From: Chitinophaga agri
GTDB taxonomy: Bacteria > Bacteroidota > Bacteroidia > Chitinophagales > Chitinophagaceae
NCBI RefSeq assembly: GCF_010093065.1
Contig: NZ_CP048113.1
Location: 5,270,001-5,334,000 of the forward strand
Reading direction: 5' to 3'
Length of the DNA: 64,000 bases
The notes under the pieces are model-generated. The model was given only the letters and a program-made list of their open reading frames with translations, had not been told where the DNA came from and searched no databases. How positions within the stretch are numbered: the first letter of the stretch is position 1; every line of letters begins with the position of its first letter. Position numbers and translations under genes: made by a program. Below are positions 34,578-42,723 of this stretch, piece by piece.

Positions 34578-36359
34578 TTAATTATAAATTTTTTCAATCT
34601 GTCGCTCATACTGTTGAACGATGACTTTTCGCTTTAATTTGAGCGTAGGTGACAGCTCGCCATTGGCAATTGTCCACTCTTTAGGTAGTAATTCGAACTT
34701 CTTGATCTGTTCGATATGACTGAAATACTGGTTGTATTTCTCTACTACCTGTTTGTAAAGTTGTTGAATATCATTGTTTTGTAGCAGTTCTTCATGTGTG
34801 GATGTGTGGATGCCTTTTTTGGCCGCCCAGCTTTCCAGCTGAGGAAAGGAAGGTACGATCAGGGCGCCGGTGAATTTACGGCCGTCTCCGACCACCATGA
34901 TCTGTTCGATAAAAGGAGACTCCTTGAACTTGTTTTCGATAGGTTGGGGTGCCACAAATTTACCACCTGACGTTTTGAAGAGTTCTTTTTTGCGGTCGGT
35001 GATCTTAAGGAACTTGTTATTCACAAGTACACCAATATCTCCTGTATGGAACCAGCCATCCGTGATGGATTCAGCAGTAAGGTCGGGTCTTTTGTAATAA
35101 CCAGGTGTAATGTTGGGGCCTTTACAACAGATCTCGCCATCCTCTGCCAGCTTTACCTCAATATTACTGATAAGAGGTCCAACCGTGCCGAACATGCGGT
35201 CTTTGACATCCACGCGGTTTACGCTGATCACCGGAGAGGTCTCTGTAAGTCCATATCCTTCCAGTATAGGAATGTTAGCCGCCGTGAAGATCTTCAGGAG
35301 CCTTACCTGGCAGGGGGCGGAGCCTACTACGACAGCATCGATATTACCGCCGAGGGCTTCCCGCCATTTTTTAAATACCAGTTTATTGGCAATGGACAGC
35401 TGGAAGTCGTACCACCAGCCCATTGATTTATTGATCTCATACTTTTTGCCCAGTTCTACTGACCAGAAGAACAGCGCACGTTTAATACCCTTCAGTTCCA
35501 GGCCTTTTGCCATGATCTTTTCGTATACTTTTTCCAGTAGACGGGGCACAGTGGTGAAGATACTTGGTTTGACCTCTCTCAGATTATCTGCGATGGTGTC
35601 CATGCTTTCGGCGTAGTAAATAGGTACGCCGGCCGTGAGATAAACGTAGGTCACCATGCGTTCAAACACATGGTTGAGCGGCAGAAAACTCAGCGCTCTC
35701 GCTTCCTGGCTTACAGGAAGGTAAGGTATACAGGCGGTAACGTTACTCATGATGTTGTTATGCGTAAGCATTACTCCCTTAGGTGTTCCGGTTGTACCGG
35801 AAGTATAAATGATGGTCGCCAGCTGGTCTGGCTGTATTGCATCTCTGATAGCAGGGATCTTGTCGATGTCGGGCTGTGTGGCCAGGGCAGGTATTTCCAG
35901 CCAGTGACGAACTCCTTCCATTTTATTAAAGGAGAAGATCTCTTTGAGATGTGGCAGTTTGTGACGGATAGGCGTTACTTTATCCAGCATGTCCTGTCCA
36001 CTGATGAACAGTATGGAGGCACCTGAGTCATTCAGGATAAACTCCATTTCGGTTTCACTAAGTGTCGGATAAAGCGGCGCAAGAATAGCACCTGCCTGCT
36101 GACAGGCAAGATCAGTGATCACCCATTCAGGACGATTAGGAGAGATAACGGCGATTTTATCACAACCTTCGGGCGTTGCATCCCCTTTGCCTATTCCCAG
36201 TTGCAGCAGTCCGGCGCTAAAACGCAATGTAAGATCGGCTACTTCCTGTGTACTATACTTTTTCCAGACATTATTTTCTTTTCCTACCAGCATGTCTGTT
36301 TTCGGGAAATTTTTTAGCTGGTGCTGAATTACATCAAATAGTCTTCGTGGCTGCTCCAT
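34578..36359 (-). CDS. long-chain fatty acyl-CoA synthetase (AMP-forming)
   Basis: The 593-residue enzyme belongs to the acyl/aryl-adenylate superfamily and activates fatty acids with ATP and CoA. Seen are the P-loop IIYTSGTTGTPKGVMLTHNN (about residues 180-200), the long-chain group phrase LPLNHVFERMVTYVYL, the A5 motif EGYGLTETSP and the A7-A8 region GWFHTGDIG followed by DRKKELFKTSGGKFVAP with the hinge. The late Lys (A10) lies in LSPTLKLKRKVI. The sequence matches the FadD15-type group that lacks a membrane anchor. It is monocistronic and lies just upstream in sequence of the tRNA. Confidence 0.93.
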   Translation of the reverse strand: MEQPRRLFDVIQHQLKNFPKTDMLVGKENNVWKKYSTQEVADLTLRFSAGLLQLGIGKGDATPEGCDKIAVISPNRPEWVITDLACQQAGAILAPLYPTLSETEMEFILNDSGASILFISGQDMLDKVTPIRHKLPHLKEIFSFNKMEGVRHWLEIPALATQPDIDKIPAIRDAIQPDQLATIIYTSGTTGTPKGVMLTHNNIMSNVTACIPYLPVSQEARALSFLPLNHVFERMVTYVYLTAGVPIYYAESMDTIADNLREVKPSIFTTVPRLLEKVYEKIMAKGLELKGIKRALFFWSVELGKKYEINKSMGWWYDFQLSIANKLVFKKWREALGGNIDAVVVGSAPCQVRLLKIFTAANIPILEGYGLTETSPVISVNRVDVKDRMFGTVGPLISNIEVKLAEDGEICCKGPNITPGYYKRPDLTAESITDGWFHTGDIGVLVNNKFLKITDRKKELFKTSGGKFVAPQPIENKFKESPFIEQIMVVGDGRKFTGALIVPSFPQLESWAAKKGIHTSTHEELLQNNDIQQLYKQVVEKYNQYFSHIEQIKKFELLPKEWTIANGELSPTLKLKRKVIVQQYERQIEKIYN

Positions 36360-36410
36360 AGATTGTAGATAGCTTTGGTGGTATGCTTACCCCTGTAAAT
36401 GTAGTGGAAT

Positions 36411-36710
36411 TTATATGCCTCTGCGCTGTTTCTCTTCCTGCAGTTTTTCATATTCTCTTACGGCATCGCCAAACGGATCACGATGCCATGCGTTGAAGTA
36501 CTGGAATGCGAGTCCCAGTCCCCATCCTAATGCTGGCCATACTGGCCATGGTGTGCCGCCCCGGTACCCGTTTTCCGTTGTAATGAACCAGAGGGCCCAG
36601 AAGAATGCGTTCATAATAAGATAGATGAGTAGGGATGATCTGAAAGATGCCCTTGCTTTGGCAATCTTCCAAAGTCTTTCGTCTCGTTGCGTGGTTGTTT
36701 CCATGTGCAA
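36411..36710 (-). CDS. 2TM-domain protein
   Basis: The 99-residue protein (or 97 from the second Met) matches the Bacteroidota 2TM domain: a charged N-terminus (TTQRDERLWKIAKARASFR), helix one (SLLIYLIMNAFFWALWFIT), a short loop GGTPWPVWPALGWGLGLA and helix two, then HAWHRDPFGD-type ending read here as YFNAWHRDPFGDAVREYEK. Such domains are also found fused to sensor kinases; alone their role is unknown. It could form a unit with the acyl-CoA synthetase gene 51 bases downstream. Confidence 0.82.
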   Translation of the reverse strand: MHMETTTQRDERLWKIAKARASFRSSLLIYLIMNAFFWALWFITTENGYRGGTPWPVWPALGWGLGLAFQYFNAWHRDPFGDAVREYEKLQEEKQRRGI

Positions 36711-37028
36711 TAAGTGTTTTAGAAGGCTTGACTAAATATAATGTTTTTTCCTGAATAGTATTGTGAGCAGGAGGAGAGGAAGGGGTATAAAAAATGCCGT
36801 GTTAAAAATCACGGCCCAGTCTGGAACTGCAATGTTATTTCAGCATGACCTGCTAATTTTGAGAGAAGACCTGAAGGAAAGACTACGTTACGCGATACAA
36901 AATATCCCGGCATTTCCACGAATCACACTTAAACTTATTGCTTGAACATTATTACGCTACTACTATAAAGATTGTGTCTTAATGGTTATTTAATTGATGA
37001 AACCCAGAGCGTTTTATCCAATAATGCA
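36711..37028. other. intergenic region without a supported gene
   Basis: About 320 bases between two minus-strand genes. It contains a short GCCGTG/CACGGC hairpin near 36794-36814 and a purine-rich GGAGGAGAGGAAGGGG. A 60-codon plus-strand frame at 36763-36945 starts with GTG and has no recognisable domain. I see no promoter match on the plus strand. Confidence 0.5.
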
Positions 37029-37078
37029 CTCACCAGTCTCTGGTGATAAAAATTCTTTTACCATCAGGGACCGGTGAG
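37029..37078 (-). terminator. long imperfect hairpin downstream of the MFS gene
   Basis: CTCACC... at 37029-37051 pairs with ...GGTGAG at 37056-37078 over 23 bases with four transition differences: on each strand two are G-U pairs and two are A-C mismatches. The stop codon of the MFS gene is 7 bases away. There is no strong T-tract after it. Confidence 0.6.
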
Positions 37079-37085
37079 CTGGTTT

Positions 37086-38318
37086 TTATTTCTTTCTACC
37101 TGAACCTTCTACTTCGGGCAGGAAGCCTGTGAGCAGACCAATCAGCGGGAGATAAGCACAAACGTCAAACACATAACTGATGCTGGTGTTGTCAGCCAGT
37201 TTGCCAAGCAAAGCCGACCCAATACCGCCCATTCCAAATGCAAGTCCGAAGAATAAACCTGCGATCATACCTACTTTGCCGGGAACCAGTTCCTGCGCAT
37301 ATACCAGTATGGCAGAAAAGGCAGACGACAGTATCACGCCAATGAAGACACTGAGCACTGATGTCCACAGCAGATTAGCATGTGGCAGCAATAACGAGAA
37401 CGGTGCTACACCGAGAATAGAGATCCAGATGACATACTTCCTTCCTATTTTATCACCAACAGGCCCACCGATAAATGTACCGGCTGCAATAGCAAACAGG
37501 AAAATGAACAGGTATACCTGTGCGCTCTGTACAGATACATGGAACTTGTCTATAAGATAGAAAGTATAATAGCTGGTCATACTGGCCATGTAGAAATACT
37601 TGGAGAAGATCAGTATCAGGAGTATGCTCAATGCAAATACCACCTTGCCCCTGGATAGCTGTACATGATGTACCTCGCCCGTGCTTTTTGATTTTGCACG
37701 GATGCGGTGTGTATTGTTCTTATACCAGTTGGCAATATTGATCATTACAACAATGGCCAGTAAGGCGGCTAACGCAAACCAGCTGATACTGGATTGTCCC
37801 TTCGGTACAATGATCATAGCTGCCAGTAATGGTCCCAGTGAACTACCGGCATTGCCTCCCAGCTGGAAGAGTGACTGTGCCATACCATGCTTACCACCTG
37901 AGGCCATATAGGCAAGCCTGGAAGCCTCGGGGTGGAAGATAGAGGAGCCTACACCCACCAGCGCAACAGATGCCAGTACCAGGTAGAAGTGATGCGCCTG
38001 TGACAGGCTGATAAGCCCGAGCAGGGTGAAGGCCATACCAATGGCCAGGGAATAGGGCTGTGGATGTTTATCAGTGTATATGCCTACCAGCGGTTGCAGT
38101 AATGATGCTGTGAGCTGATAGGTAAGTGTGATCAGGCCTATCTGGCTGAAGCTCAGTCTGAGAGAGTCCTTTACGATAGGATAGATCGCTGGGATCAATG
38201 ACTGAATCGTATCATTGATCAGGTGTGAGAAACTGAGTGCCAGCAATATAGAGAATACGGTATTACTGGCAGCCTGTTGTGCCTGTACTTTGGCAGTGTC
38301 CTGTAAAGTCTTTTCCAT
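37086..38318 (-). CDS. MFS transporter, fosmidomycin-resistance (Fsr)-like
   Basis: The 410-residue protein has twelve hydrophobic helices. The N-terminal half carries LSFSHLINDTIQSLIPAIYP, the Fsr group start with the HLxND motif, and YTDKHPQPY as the loop-2-3 motif; GSSIFHPEASRLAYMASGGKHG is also characteristic of this group. The family exports fosmidomycin in E. coli and other small molecules elsewhere. It starts three bases after the stop of the GntR gene, so both are in one operon and the regulator probably responds to the transported compound. The substrate is unknown. Confidence 0.88.
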   Translation of the reverse strand: MEKTLQDTAKVQAQQAASNTVFSILLALSFSHLINDTIQSLIPAIYPIVKDSLRLSFSQIGLITLTYQLTASLLQPLVGIYTDKHPQPYSLAIGMAFTLLGLISLSQAHHFYLVLASVALVGVGSSIFHPEASRLAYMASGGKHGMAQSLFQLGGNAGSSLGPLLAAMIIVPKGQSSISWFALAALLAIVVMINIANWYKNNTHRIRAKSKSTGEVHHVQLSRGKVVFALSILLILIFSKYFYMASMTSYYTFYLIDKFHVSVQSAQVYLFIFLFAIAAGTFIGGPVGDKIGRKYVIWISILGVAPFSLLLPHANLLWTSVLSVFIGVILSSAFSAILVYAQELVPGKVGMIAGLFFGLAFGMGGIGSALLGKLADNTSISYVFDVCAYLPLIGLLTGFLPEVEGSGRKK

Positions 38319-38321
38319 GAA

Positions 38322-38996
38322 TTATTTTATTGGCTCTTCGTTATTGTGTTGTGAGATGCGCTGCGCCCACTGCCAGGCTTTCTGTGGTTCCTGTGCGGTA
38401 ATGCTGTTAAGCAGATTTTTATGCAGTTGCTGGGTTTCCCTGAAGGTTTCGGCATTTTTGAACCGGGCAAGGAAGTGGTTTTTCAGGTGATGCGCCACAG
38501 TCTTGTACAGATCGGTCAGAATACTATTGCCAGATGCCTCTGCGATACTGATGTGAAAGTTGATATCTGCTTCAATGGCAGCGGTTATATCATCTGTCAT
38601 TGCTGCTTCTTTTCGCTGGCGGAGATAGCGCTCCATCTTTTCCAGGTCAGCGGCGGACCGGTTTACAGCGGCTTTTTGAGCGATCTTGATTTCCAGCAAC
38701 AGCCTGACCTCATCCAGGTCGTCGGCGGCTGCCCGTTTCAGCCGCTGGGGAAGTGGTTCATCAATGCCGGCACTAGCCTCTACGAAGGTGCCCAGCCCCT
38801 GTTGTACACGTAATACACCTGAGTTGGCCAGTATGCGTACAGCTTCCCGTATGGAAGACCGGCCCACGCCAAAAGTTTGCATTAAAGCCGGTTCGGTCGG
38901 TAGTTTCTCTCCTGGTTTATAGGTGCCGAGTGAGATCTGTTCCTGCAGTCGCTGGGCCACCTCATCGGCCAGGCTGTTCTTTCTGATTGTAGTCAT
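38322..38996 (-). CDS. GntR-family regulator, FadR subfamily (FCD domain)
   Basis: The 224-residue protein has an N-terminal winged helix (VAQRLQEQISLGTYKPGEKLPTEPAL and SSIREAVRILANSGVLRV) and a C-terminal all-helical FCD domain (about residues 95-215) with metal/ligand-site histidines (HISIAEASGN, HLKNH). FadR-type regulators bind carboxylic acids and repress transport or catabolic genes. It precedes the MFS gene in an operon. A -7 box and a perfect 13-bp palindrome directly upstream suggest autoregulation. Confidence 0.92.
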   Translation of the reverse strand: MTTIRKNSLADEVAQRLQEQISLGTYKPGEKLPTEPALMQTFGVGRSSIREAVRILANSGVLRVQQGLGTFVEASAGIDEPLPQRLKRAAADDLDEVRLLLEIKIAQKAAVNRSAADLEKMERYLRQRKEAAMTDDITAAIEADINFHISIAEASGNSILTDLYKTVAHHLKNHFLARFKNAETFRETQQLHKNLLNSITAQEPQKAWQWAQRISQHNNEEPIK

Positions 38997-39011
38997 ATAC
39001 TAAGTCGTCAT

Positions 39012-39024
39012 ATCATCTGATGAT
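39012..39024. promoter_or_regulatory. candidate operator ATCATCTGATGAT
   Basis: This perfect odd palindrome lies one base downstream of the -7 box (39026-39033, minus strand) and 15 bases before the GntR start, that is at the transcription start region. Both its place and its length suit a GntR/FadR dimer acting as autorepressor. Binding is inference. Confidence 0.5.
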
Positions 39025-39025
39025 T

Positions 39026-39033
39026 CAAAGGTA
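39026..39033 (-). promoter_or_regulatory. -7 box TACCTTTG for the GntR-MFS operon
   Basis: On the minus strand TACCTTTG matches TAnnTTTG; it is 29 bases before the GntR start codon. No clear TTTG is at -33, which would be usual for a weak or regulated promoter. Confidence 0.55.
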
Positions 39034-39049
39034 GAAGAATCTCTTAATA

Positions 39050-39077
39050 TTGACACGTCTTTTTTTATTTATCTTTG
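39050..39077 (+). promoter_or_regulatory. promoter TTG-N17-TATCTTTG for the TPR membrane protein gene
   Basis: TTG at 39050-39052 and TATCTTTG at 39070-39077 are spaced as in the promoter at 13949. It is divergent from the GntR promoter, whose -7 box lies 17 bases away, so a regulator at 39012-39024 might affect both. Confidence 0.6.
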
Positions 39078-39155
39078 CGCCTCTTATAAGAAGTACATAA
39101 TAAAACGTGCAACTTTGTAAGACGTTCCACCTGATTTTTAAAACAAGATTCGCAA

Positions 39156-39806
39156 ATGAAAGCATTTAATTTTTTTATTCTATATCGTCTGCCATTAGGC
39201 ATCCTTTTCCTGGTGGGTGGTGTGGCACTGGGTATTACCGTTGGATGGTGGGAAGCAGTTATTCCTTTGCTGATAGCTGTGATATGCATTGTTACGCATT
39301 TTATGTTCGGGCCAATGAGACTGGTGCAGGAAGCTGTTGAAGCCGGAGATATTGAAAAGGCGATGGGAATGATGGATAAAATCGCTTTCCCTAAACTGCT
39401 GTACAAACCGATCCGCTCCGTATACTACTTTATGCAGAGTAACATGGCGATGTACAATAAAGACCTGGATAAAGCTGAAGCAACTATCCGCCAGAGTATC
39501 CAGTCCGGTAGTCCGATGAAGGAATACGAGGGGATGCAGTACTTCCAGCTGGGTACAATTGCTTACCAGAAGAACGACCTCAAAGAAGCCGATCAGAACC
39601 TGAAAAAGGCAGTGCGTATGGGGCTTCCAGATAAGGAAAACACAGCCGCCGCATTGCTGACCCTGGCTTCCATTGCTATGAGTCGCCGCGATTTCAGGAC
39701 TGCTAAAGATTACCTCCGCAGGGCGAAAACGCAGAAAGCTACTACCGCTCAGATAGTTAGTCAGATCAAAGAATTAGATAAATATCTTTCCCGTATGCCA
39801 GGTTGA
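39156..39806 (+). CDS. membrane protein with TPR-like repeats
   Basis: The 216-residue protein has two N-terminal membrane helices (PLGILFLVGGVALGITVGWW and AVIPLLIAVICIVTHFMFG, about residues 12-50) and a cytoplasmic helical region with at least two tetratricopeptide repeats (MQYFQLGTIAYQKNDLKEADQNLKKAV and AALLTLASIAMSRRDFRTAKDYLRRA). It probably scaffolds another protein at the inner membrane. No enzymatic feature is seen. It is monocistronic with a strong promoter and terminator. Confidence 0.8.
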   Translation: MKAFNFFILYRLPLGILFLVGGVALGITVGWWEAVIPLLIAVICIVTHFMFGPMRLVQEAVEAGDIEKAMGMMDKIAFPKLLYKPIRSVYYFMQSNMAMYNKDLDKAEATIRQSIQSGSPMKEYEGMQYFQLGTIAYQKNDLKEADQNLKKAVRMGLPDKENTAAALLTLASIAMSRRDFRTAKDYLRRAKTQKATTAQIVSQIKELDKYLSRMPG

Positions 39807-39824
39807 TTATACGGCCTGAAAACG

Positions 39825-39859
39825 GAAAAAAGCGTCCGCCAATGGCGGACGCTTTTTTT
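39825..39859 (+). terminator. intrinsic terminator
   Basis: GCGTCCGCC / GGCGGACGC stem with loop AAT, flanked by six A and seven T residues. Confidence 0.92.
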
Positions 39860-39920
39860 ATGTCCCTGACATTTCTATTTATGGTAGTATATTTCAATAT
39901 GTAATAACCAATTAAACCAT

Positions 39921-39928
39921 TATTTTTG
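39921..39928 (+). promoter_or_regulatory. -7 box TATTTTTG upstream of marC
   Basis: Full TAnnTTTG match 19 bases before ATG 39948; no clear -33 element. Confidence 0.4.
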
Positions 39929-39947
39929 TTTAAAACACGTTACTCCT

Positions 39948-40529
39948 ATGTTCAGTCTCGACCTGTTCAATTTTGACCAGATACTGGCTATTACCTTTAC
40001 GCTTTTTGCCGTAATTGATATTGTTGGTTCTATCCCCGTTCTGATTTCACTGAAGGAAAAACTGGGCCATATTGATTCCGGTAAGGCTACCATTGCTTCC
40101 GGTTTCCTGATGGTACTGTTCCTGCTGGTAGGAGAGCCCTTCCTGAACCTGCTCAGTGTTGACGTCCACTCCTTTGCTGTTGCAGGCTCTATTGTGATCT
40201 TTGTGATCGGACTGGAAATGATCCTCGGGGTAGAGTTCTTCAAAAGTGAGAAGGACACAAAAACAGGGAGCCTGATCCCGATCGCCTTCCCCCTGATTGC
40301 AGGTTCCGGTACGCTGACCACTATTATGTCGCTGAAAGCCAATTATAAAGAGACGAATATCCTGGCGGGAATACTCCTTAATCTGGTGATCATTTTCATC
40401 GTATTGCGTTCCCTGAGCTGGATAGAACGTATCCTGGGTAAAGCGGGGCTGATGGTAGTACGTAAGTTCTTCGGCGTGATCCTGTTGGCTATCGCGGTAA
40501 AAATCTTCAAGAGCAATCTTACAAAGTGA
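39948..40529 (+). CDS. marC: MarC-family integral membrane protein
   Basis: The 193-residue protein has six hydrophobic helices and the MarC pattern: FTLFAVIDIVGSIPVLISL near the start and IPIAFPLIAGSGTLTTIM in the middle, with LEMILG between. The family was once linked to multiple antibiotic resistance, but its function is unproven. It is monocistronic and just upstream of tRNA-Arg(CCG). Confidence 0.92.
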   Translation: MFSLDLFNFDQILAITFTLFAVIDIVGSIPVLISLKEKLGHIDSGKATIASGFLMVLFLLVGEPFLNLLSVDVHSFAVAGSIVIFVIGLEMILGVEFFKSEKDTKTGSLIPIAFPLIAGSGTLTTIMSLKANYKETNILAGILLNLVIIFIVLRSLSWIERILGKAGLMVVRKFFGVILLAIAVKIFKSNLTK

Positions 40530-40551
40530 TCAAAAATAAGCGGCAACCGCT

Positions 40552-40583
40552 TTTGTAATTGATCTTTAAATACCTTAGTTTTG
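40552..40583 (+). promoter_or_regulatory. promoter of tRNA-Arg(CCG): TTTG-N20-TAGTTTTG
   Basis: TTTG at 40552-40555 and TAGTTTTG at 40576-40583 fit the Bacteroidota consensus; the tRNA begins 31 bases downstream. Confidence 0.55.
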
Positions 40584-40613
40584 CCTTCCTTTCCTGGTGA
40601 ACAGGATGGCTTT

Positions 40614-40685
40614 GGCCTCGTAGTACAATGGATAGTATAAGAGTTTCCGAAGCTCCAGATACAGGTTCGATTCCTGTCGAGGCCA
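40614..40685 (+). tRNA. tRNA-Arg, anticodon CCG
   Basis: The 72-base cloverleaf has acceptor GGCCTCG/CGAGGCC, U8-A9, D-stem GTAC/GTAT, anticodon loop TTCCGAA (anticodon CCG) and T-arm ACAGG/CCTGT with TTCGATT. CCA is not encoded. A mismatch at the base of the anticodon stem (27-43) is noted. Confidence 0.93.
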
Positions 40686-40686
40686 C

Positions 40687-40731
40687 AAAACGGGAACAAT
40701 ACAGTAAAATGTATTGTTCCCGTTTCTCTTT
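40687..40731 (+). terminator. terminator of tRNA-Arg(CCG)
   Basis: AAACGGGAACAATACA / TGTATTGTTCCCGTTT, a perfect 16-bp stem with a 6-base loop, then CTCTTTTT; it begins immediately after the tRNA. Confidence 0.9.
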
Positions 40732-40739
40732 TTAGCCTA

Positions 40740-40947
40740 CACCATCCTTTATCGCTTACCGGATCAGGTACCGCAACTAAATGACAAATCCCCGGTGTCT
40801 ATACAATAGAACGGCTTGTGATACCTAATCAACCCATCCTGCTGACCAGTGAAACCAGATCGGTATCTCTCTGGAAATGATCAGTACGTCCTACGTGACG
40901 CTGGCAGGGAACTGGCGAAAGGCGCGCAATAATTATCTGTATAAAGG
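40740..40947. other. intergenic region with orphan plus-strand frame
   Basis: No known gene. A 27-codon plus-strand frame (40877-40960, open upstream to 40853) ends within the terminator hairpin that follows. It is too short to call and could be a gene remnant or part of a small RNA. Confidence 0.3.
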
Positions 40948-40982
40948 AAAGGCGACATAGCGTATCGCTGTGTCGCCTTTTT
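40948..40982 (+). terminator. intrinsic terminator, stronger on the + strand
   Basis: AAAGGCGACATAGCG / CGCTGTGTCGCCTTT stem with a 3-base loop. The T-tract is on the + side; on the minus strand, where it follows the LRR gene, the tract is interrupted (TTTCCTTT). It may serve both directions. Confidence 0.75.
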
Positions 40983-40988
40983 GTTTCA

Positions 40989-42689
40989 TCAATCATTGAA
41001 GATGACCTGCACACCAGGGAGATTTGCCGCTATTTTTGCCTGCTCTTCTTCGCTAAATGAGTTGTAACGTAAGTCGATATATTCCAGCACCTTCAGCTCA
41101 TAGATCGTATCTGGTAAATAGGGAAGTTTATTAAAAGAGAGATCCAGGTACTTCAGCTTCGGCAACTTGTTGATATGCTGTATGTCTTCAGGGGTGACGC
41201 CGGGATTCAGGATATACGAAAATCTACCATCCGCTTCCAGCTTTTTATTGGCAATAATTTTTTTAAGATGCCCATATTGTGCAGGGTCCTCTTCCATCAT
41301 CTCCAGCCAGATATCCGCTGTGGTTTGATCAAAGTACTCTTTCTGTTCACTGTTCCTGTCTATTACCAGGTATTCCAGTGATGGGATATCAAATACCTCT
41401 TCTTTCCAGCTAAGCAGCTTTCTGCTGATGACCAGTTTTTTGAGGTGGGTGAATTTTGTGAAATCAGGAAACTGATCGGAATCTGTGTTACTACCCGTCC
41501 ACATAAATGCTTCCAGTGATTGTACCTGCTCAAGCGACGTTGGTAGTTCTTTGAAATAATTATCCCGTAGATCAAGCACTTTCAGGTGCTGCAGTGAAAG
41601 CATTGCCTCCGGAAAGTCAGCCGCATTACTGCGATCCCTATATGCTCCATATAAACTGATCTCTTCAAGGTTCGGTGGCAATTTAAATGTTGCTGGTAAC
41701 TCCAGGCTTACATGATCTGCTTTCAAGACCTTCAAACTGGTCAAATTGACAATACTTTCAGGGAACGTGCGTAAGTTGAAATTACTGCTGATATTAAGCG
41801 TGTGTAACTGCTTTAATGCGCCGATGGATGATGGCAAGGCTTTCAGCTTGCAGCCATACAATGACAATTCTTCCAGGTTCGTTAAACTGCTTATTTCTTC
41901 CGGCAGTTCCTCTATATCATTGTCATTCAGGATCAGCTTGCGCAGATTAGTCAGTTTGATGAGTGATAACGGGAATGCCTTTAGCTTTTTATCGGTCAGA
42001 TCTAGTTCGGTGATAGCGGTAGTATCGCCTTCAGCGATCTTCGCGATCTCTTCCTCATTTTCTTTCTTCGCGGGTCTGGCGTTCTTCAGGAAGGGCGATT
42101 TGCCGGCTTTCAGCACTTCAATGAACTTCCAGCCATCTGGCATACCACTTTTATCTAAAGCAGCTTTGACCAGCTTGGATTCAAGTTCTTCACTCGTATA
42201 ATCGTATTCAAAGAAATCATTGTCGTCACTGTAAAGATTGATCAGTACAGCTCCTTCAGGCGTGATGTCAGAATGGTGGTCTGAGTTCAGTACGTAGGGA
42301 ACATAGGTGGTGCCTTCCACTGTAATACTGCCATCGTTATAGTATCCATAGTATGCATATTTCACGTTGGCATCTCCGTTGATGTAGGTTGTATTATCGC
42401 CACTGTATAGCACATCACAGGTCACATTGCCGGTTACCAGTAGCCAGGGGCGATAATCCCTGATAGCAATATCTCCGGCGACAATGAGATTGCCGTTCAC
42501 AAAAACAAGCCTGGCTTCCTGGTGGATGCTATCCGTATAATCAAGGTTAAGATGGCCGTCAATATGTGTATCACCGTCAAAGAAGATGACGTCACCCTTA
42601 TCGAGGTTACTGATCACGTCATATGCTGACAGGTCAAATTTCTCCCGGATGGCAGACAGGGAAACGATTTGGGGAGTTGTGGTTTTCAT
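40989..42689 (-). CDS. bactofilin-like beta-helix fused to leucine-rich repeats
   Basis: The 566-residue cytoplasmic protein has two parts. Residues about 30-160 look like a short right-handed beta-helix of the polymer-forming (bactofilin-like) type: GDVIFFDGDTHIDGHLNLDY, LVFVNGNLIVAGDIAIRDY, LVTGNVTCDVLYSGDNTTY. Residues from about 225 are leucine-rich repeats of the LxxLxxLxLxxNxLxxLP class (LRKLILNDNDIEELPEEISS, LKYLDLSFNKLPYLPDTI), interrupted by less regular repeats at 370-500. There is no signal peptide. LRR proteins bind other proteins, so it may be an adaptor. I do not know a named family with this exact pairing. Confidence 0.75.
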   Translation of the reverse strand: MKTTTPQIVSLSAIREKFDLSAYDVISNLDKGDVIFFDGDTHIDGHLNLDYTDSIHQEARLVFVNGNLIVAGDIAIRDYRPWLLVTGNVTCDVLYSGDNTTYINGDANVKYAYYGYYNDGSITVEGTTYVPYVLNSDHHSDITPEGAVLINLYSDDNDFFEYDYTSEELESKLVKAALDKSGMPDGWKFIEVLKAGKSPFLKNARPAKKENEEEIAKIAEGDTTAITELDLTDKKLKAFPLSLIKLTNLRKLILNDNDIEELPEEISSLTNLEELSLYGCKLKALPSSIGALKQLHTLNISSNFNLRTFPESIVNLTSLKVLKADHVSLELPATFKLPPNLEEISLYGAYRDRSNAADFPEAMLSLQHLKVLDLRDNYFKELPTSLEQVQSLEAFMWTGSNTDSDQFPDFTKFTHLKKLVISRKLLSWKEEVFDIPSLEYLVIDRNSEQKEYFDQTTADIWLEMMEEDPAQYGHLKKIIANKKLEADGRFSYILNPGVTPEDIQHINKLPKLKYLDLSFNKLPYLPDTIYELKVLEYIDLRYNSFSEEEQAKIAANLPGVQVIFND

Positions 42690-42723
42690 ATATAGTTAAA
42701 TTACGAATGACGAATTTAAGATG

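Noticed and set aside
36763..36945. 60-codon plus-strand frame starting with GTG
   Set aside because: No recognisable domain or promoter; start codon is only inferred, and a hairpin lies within it.
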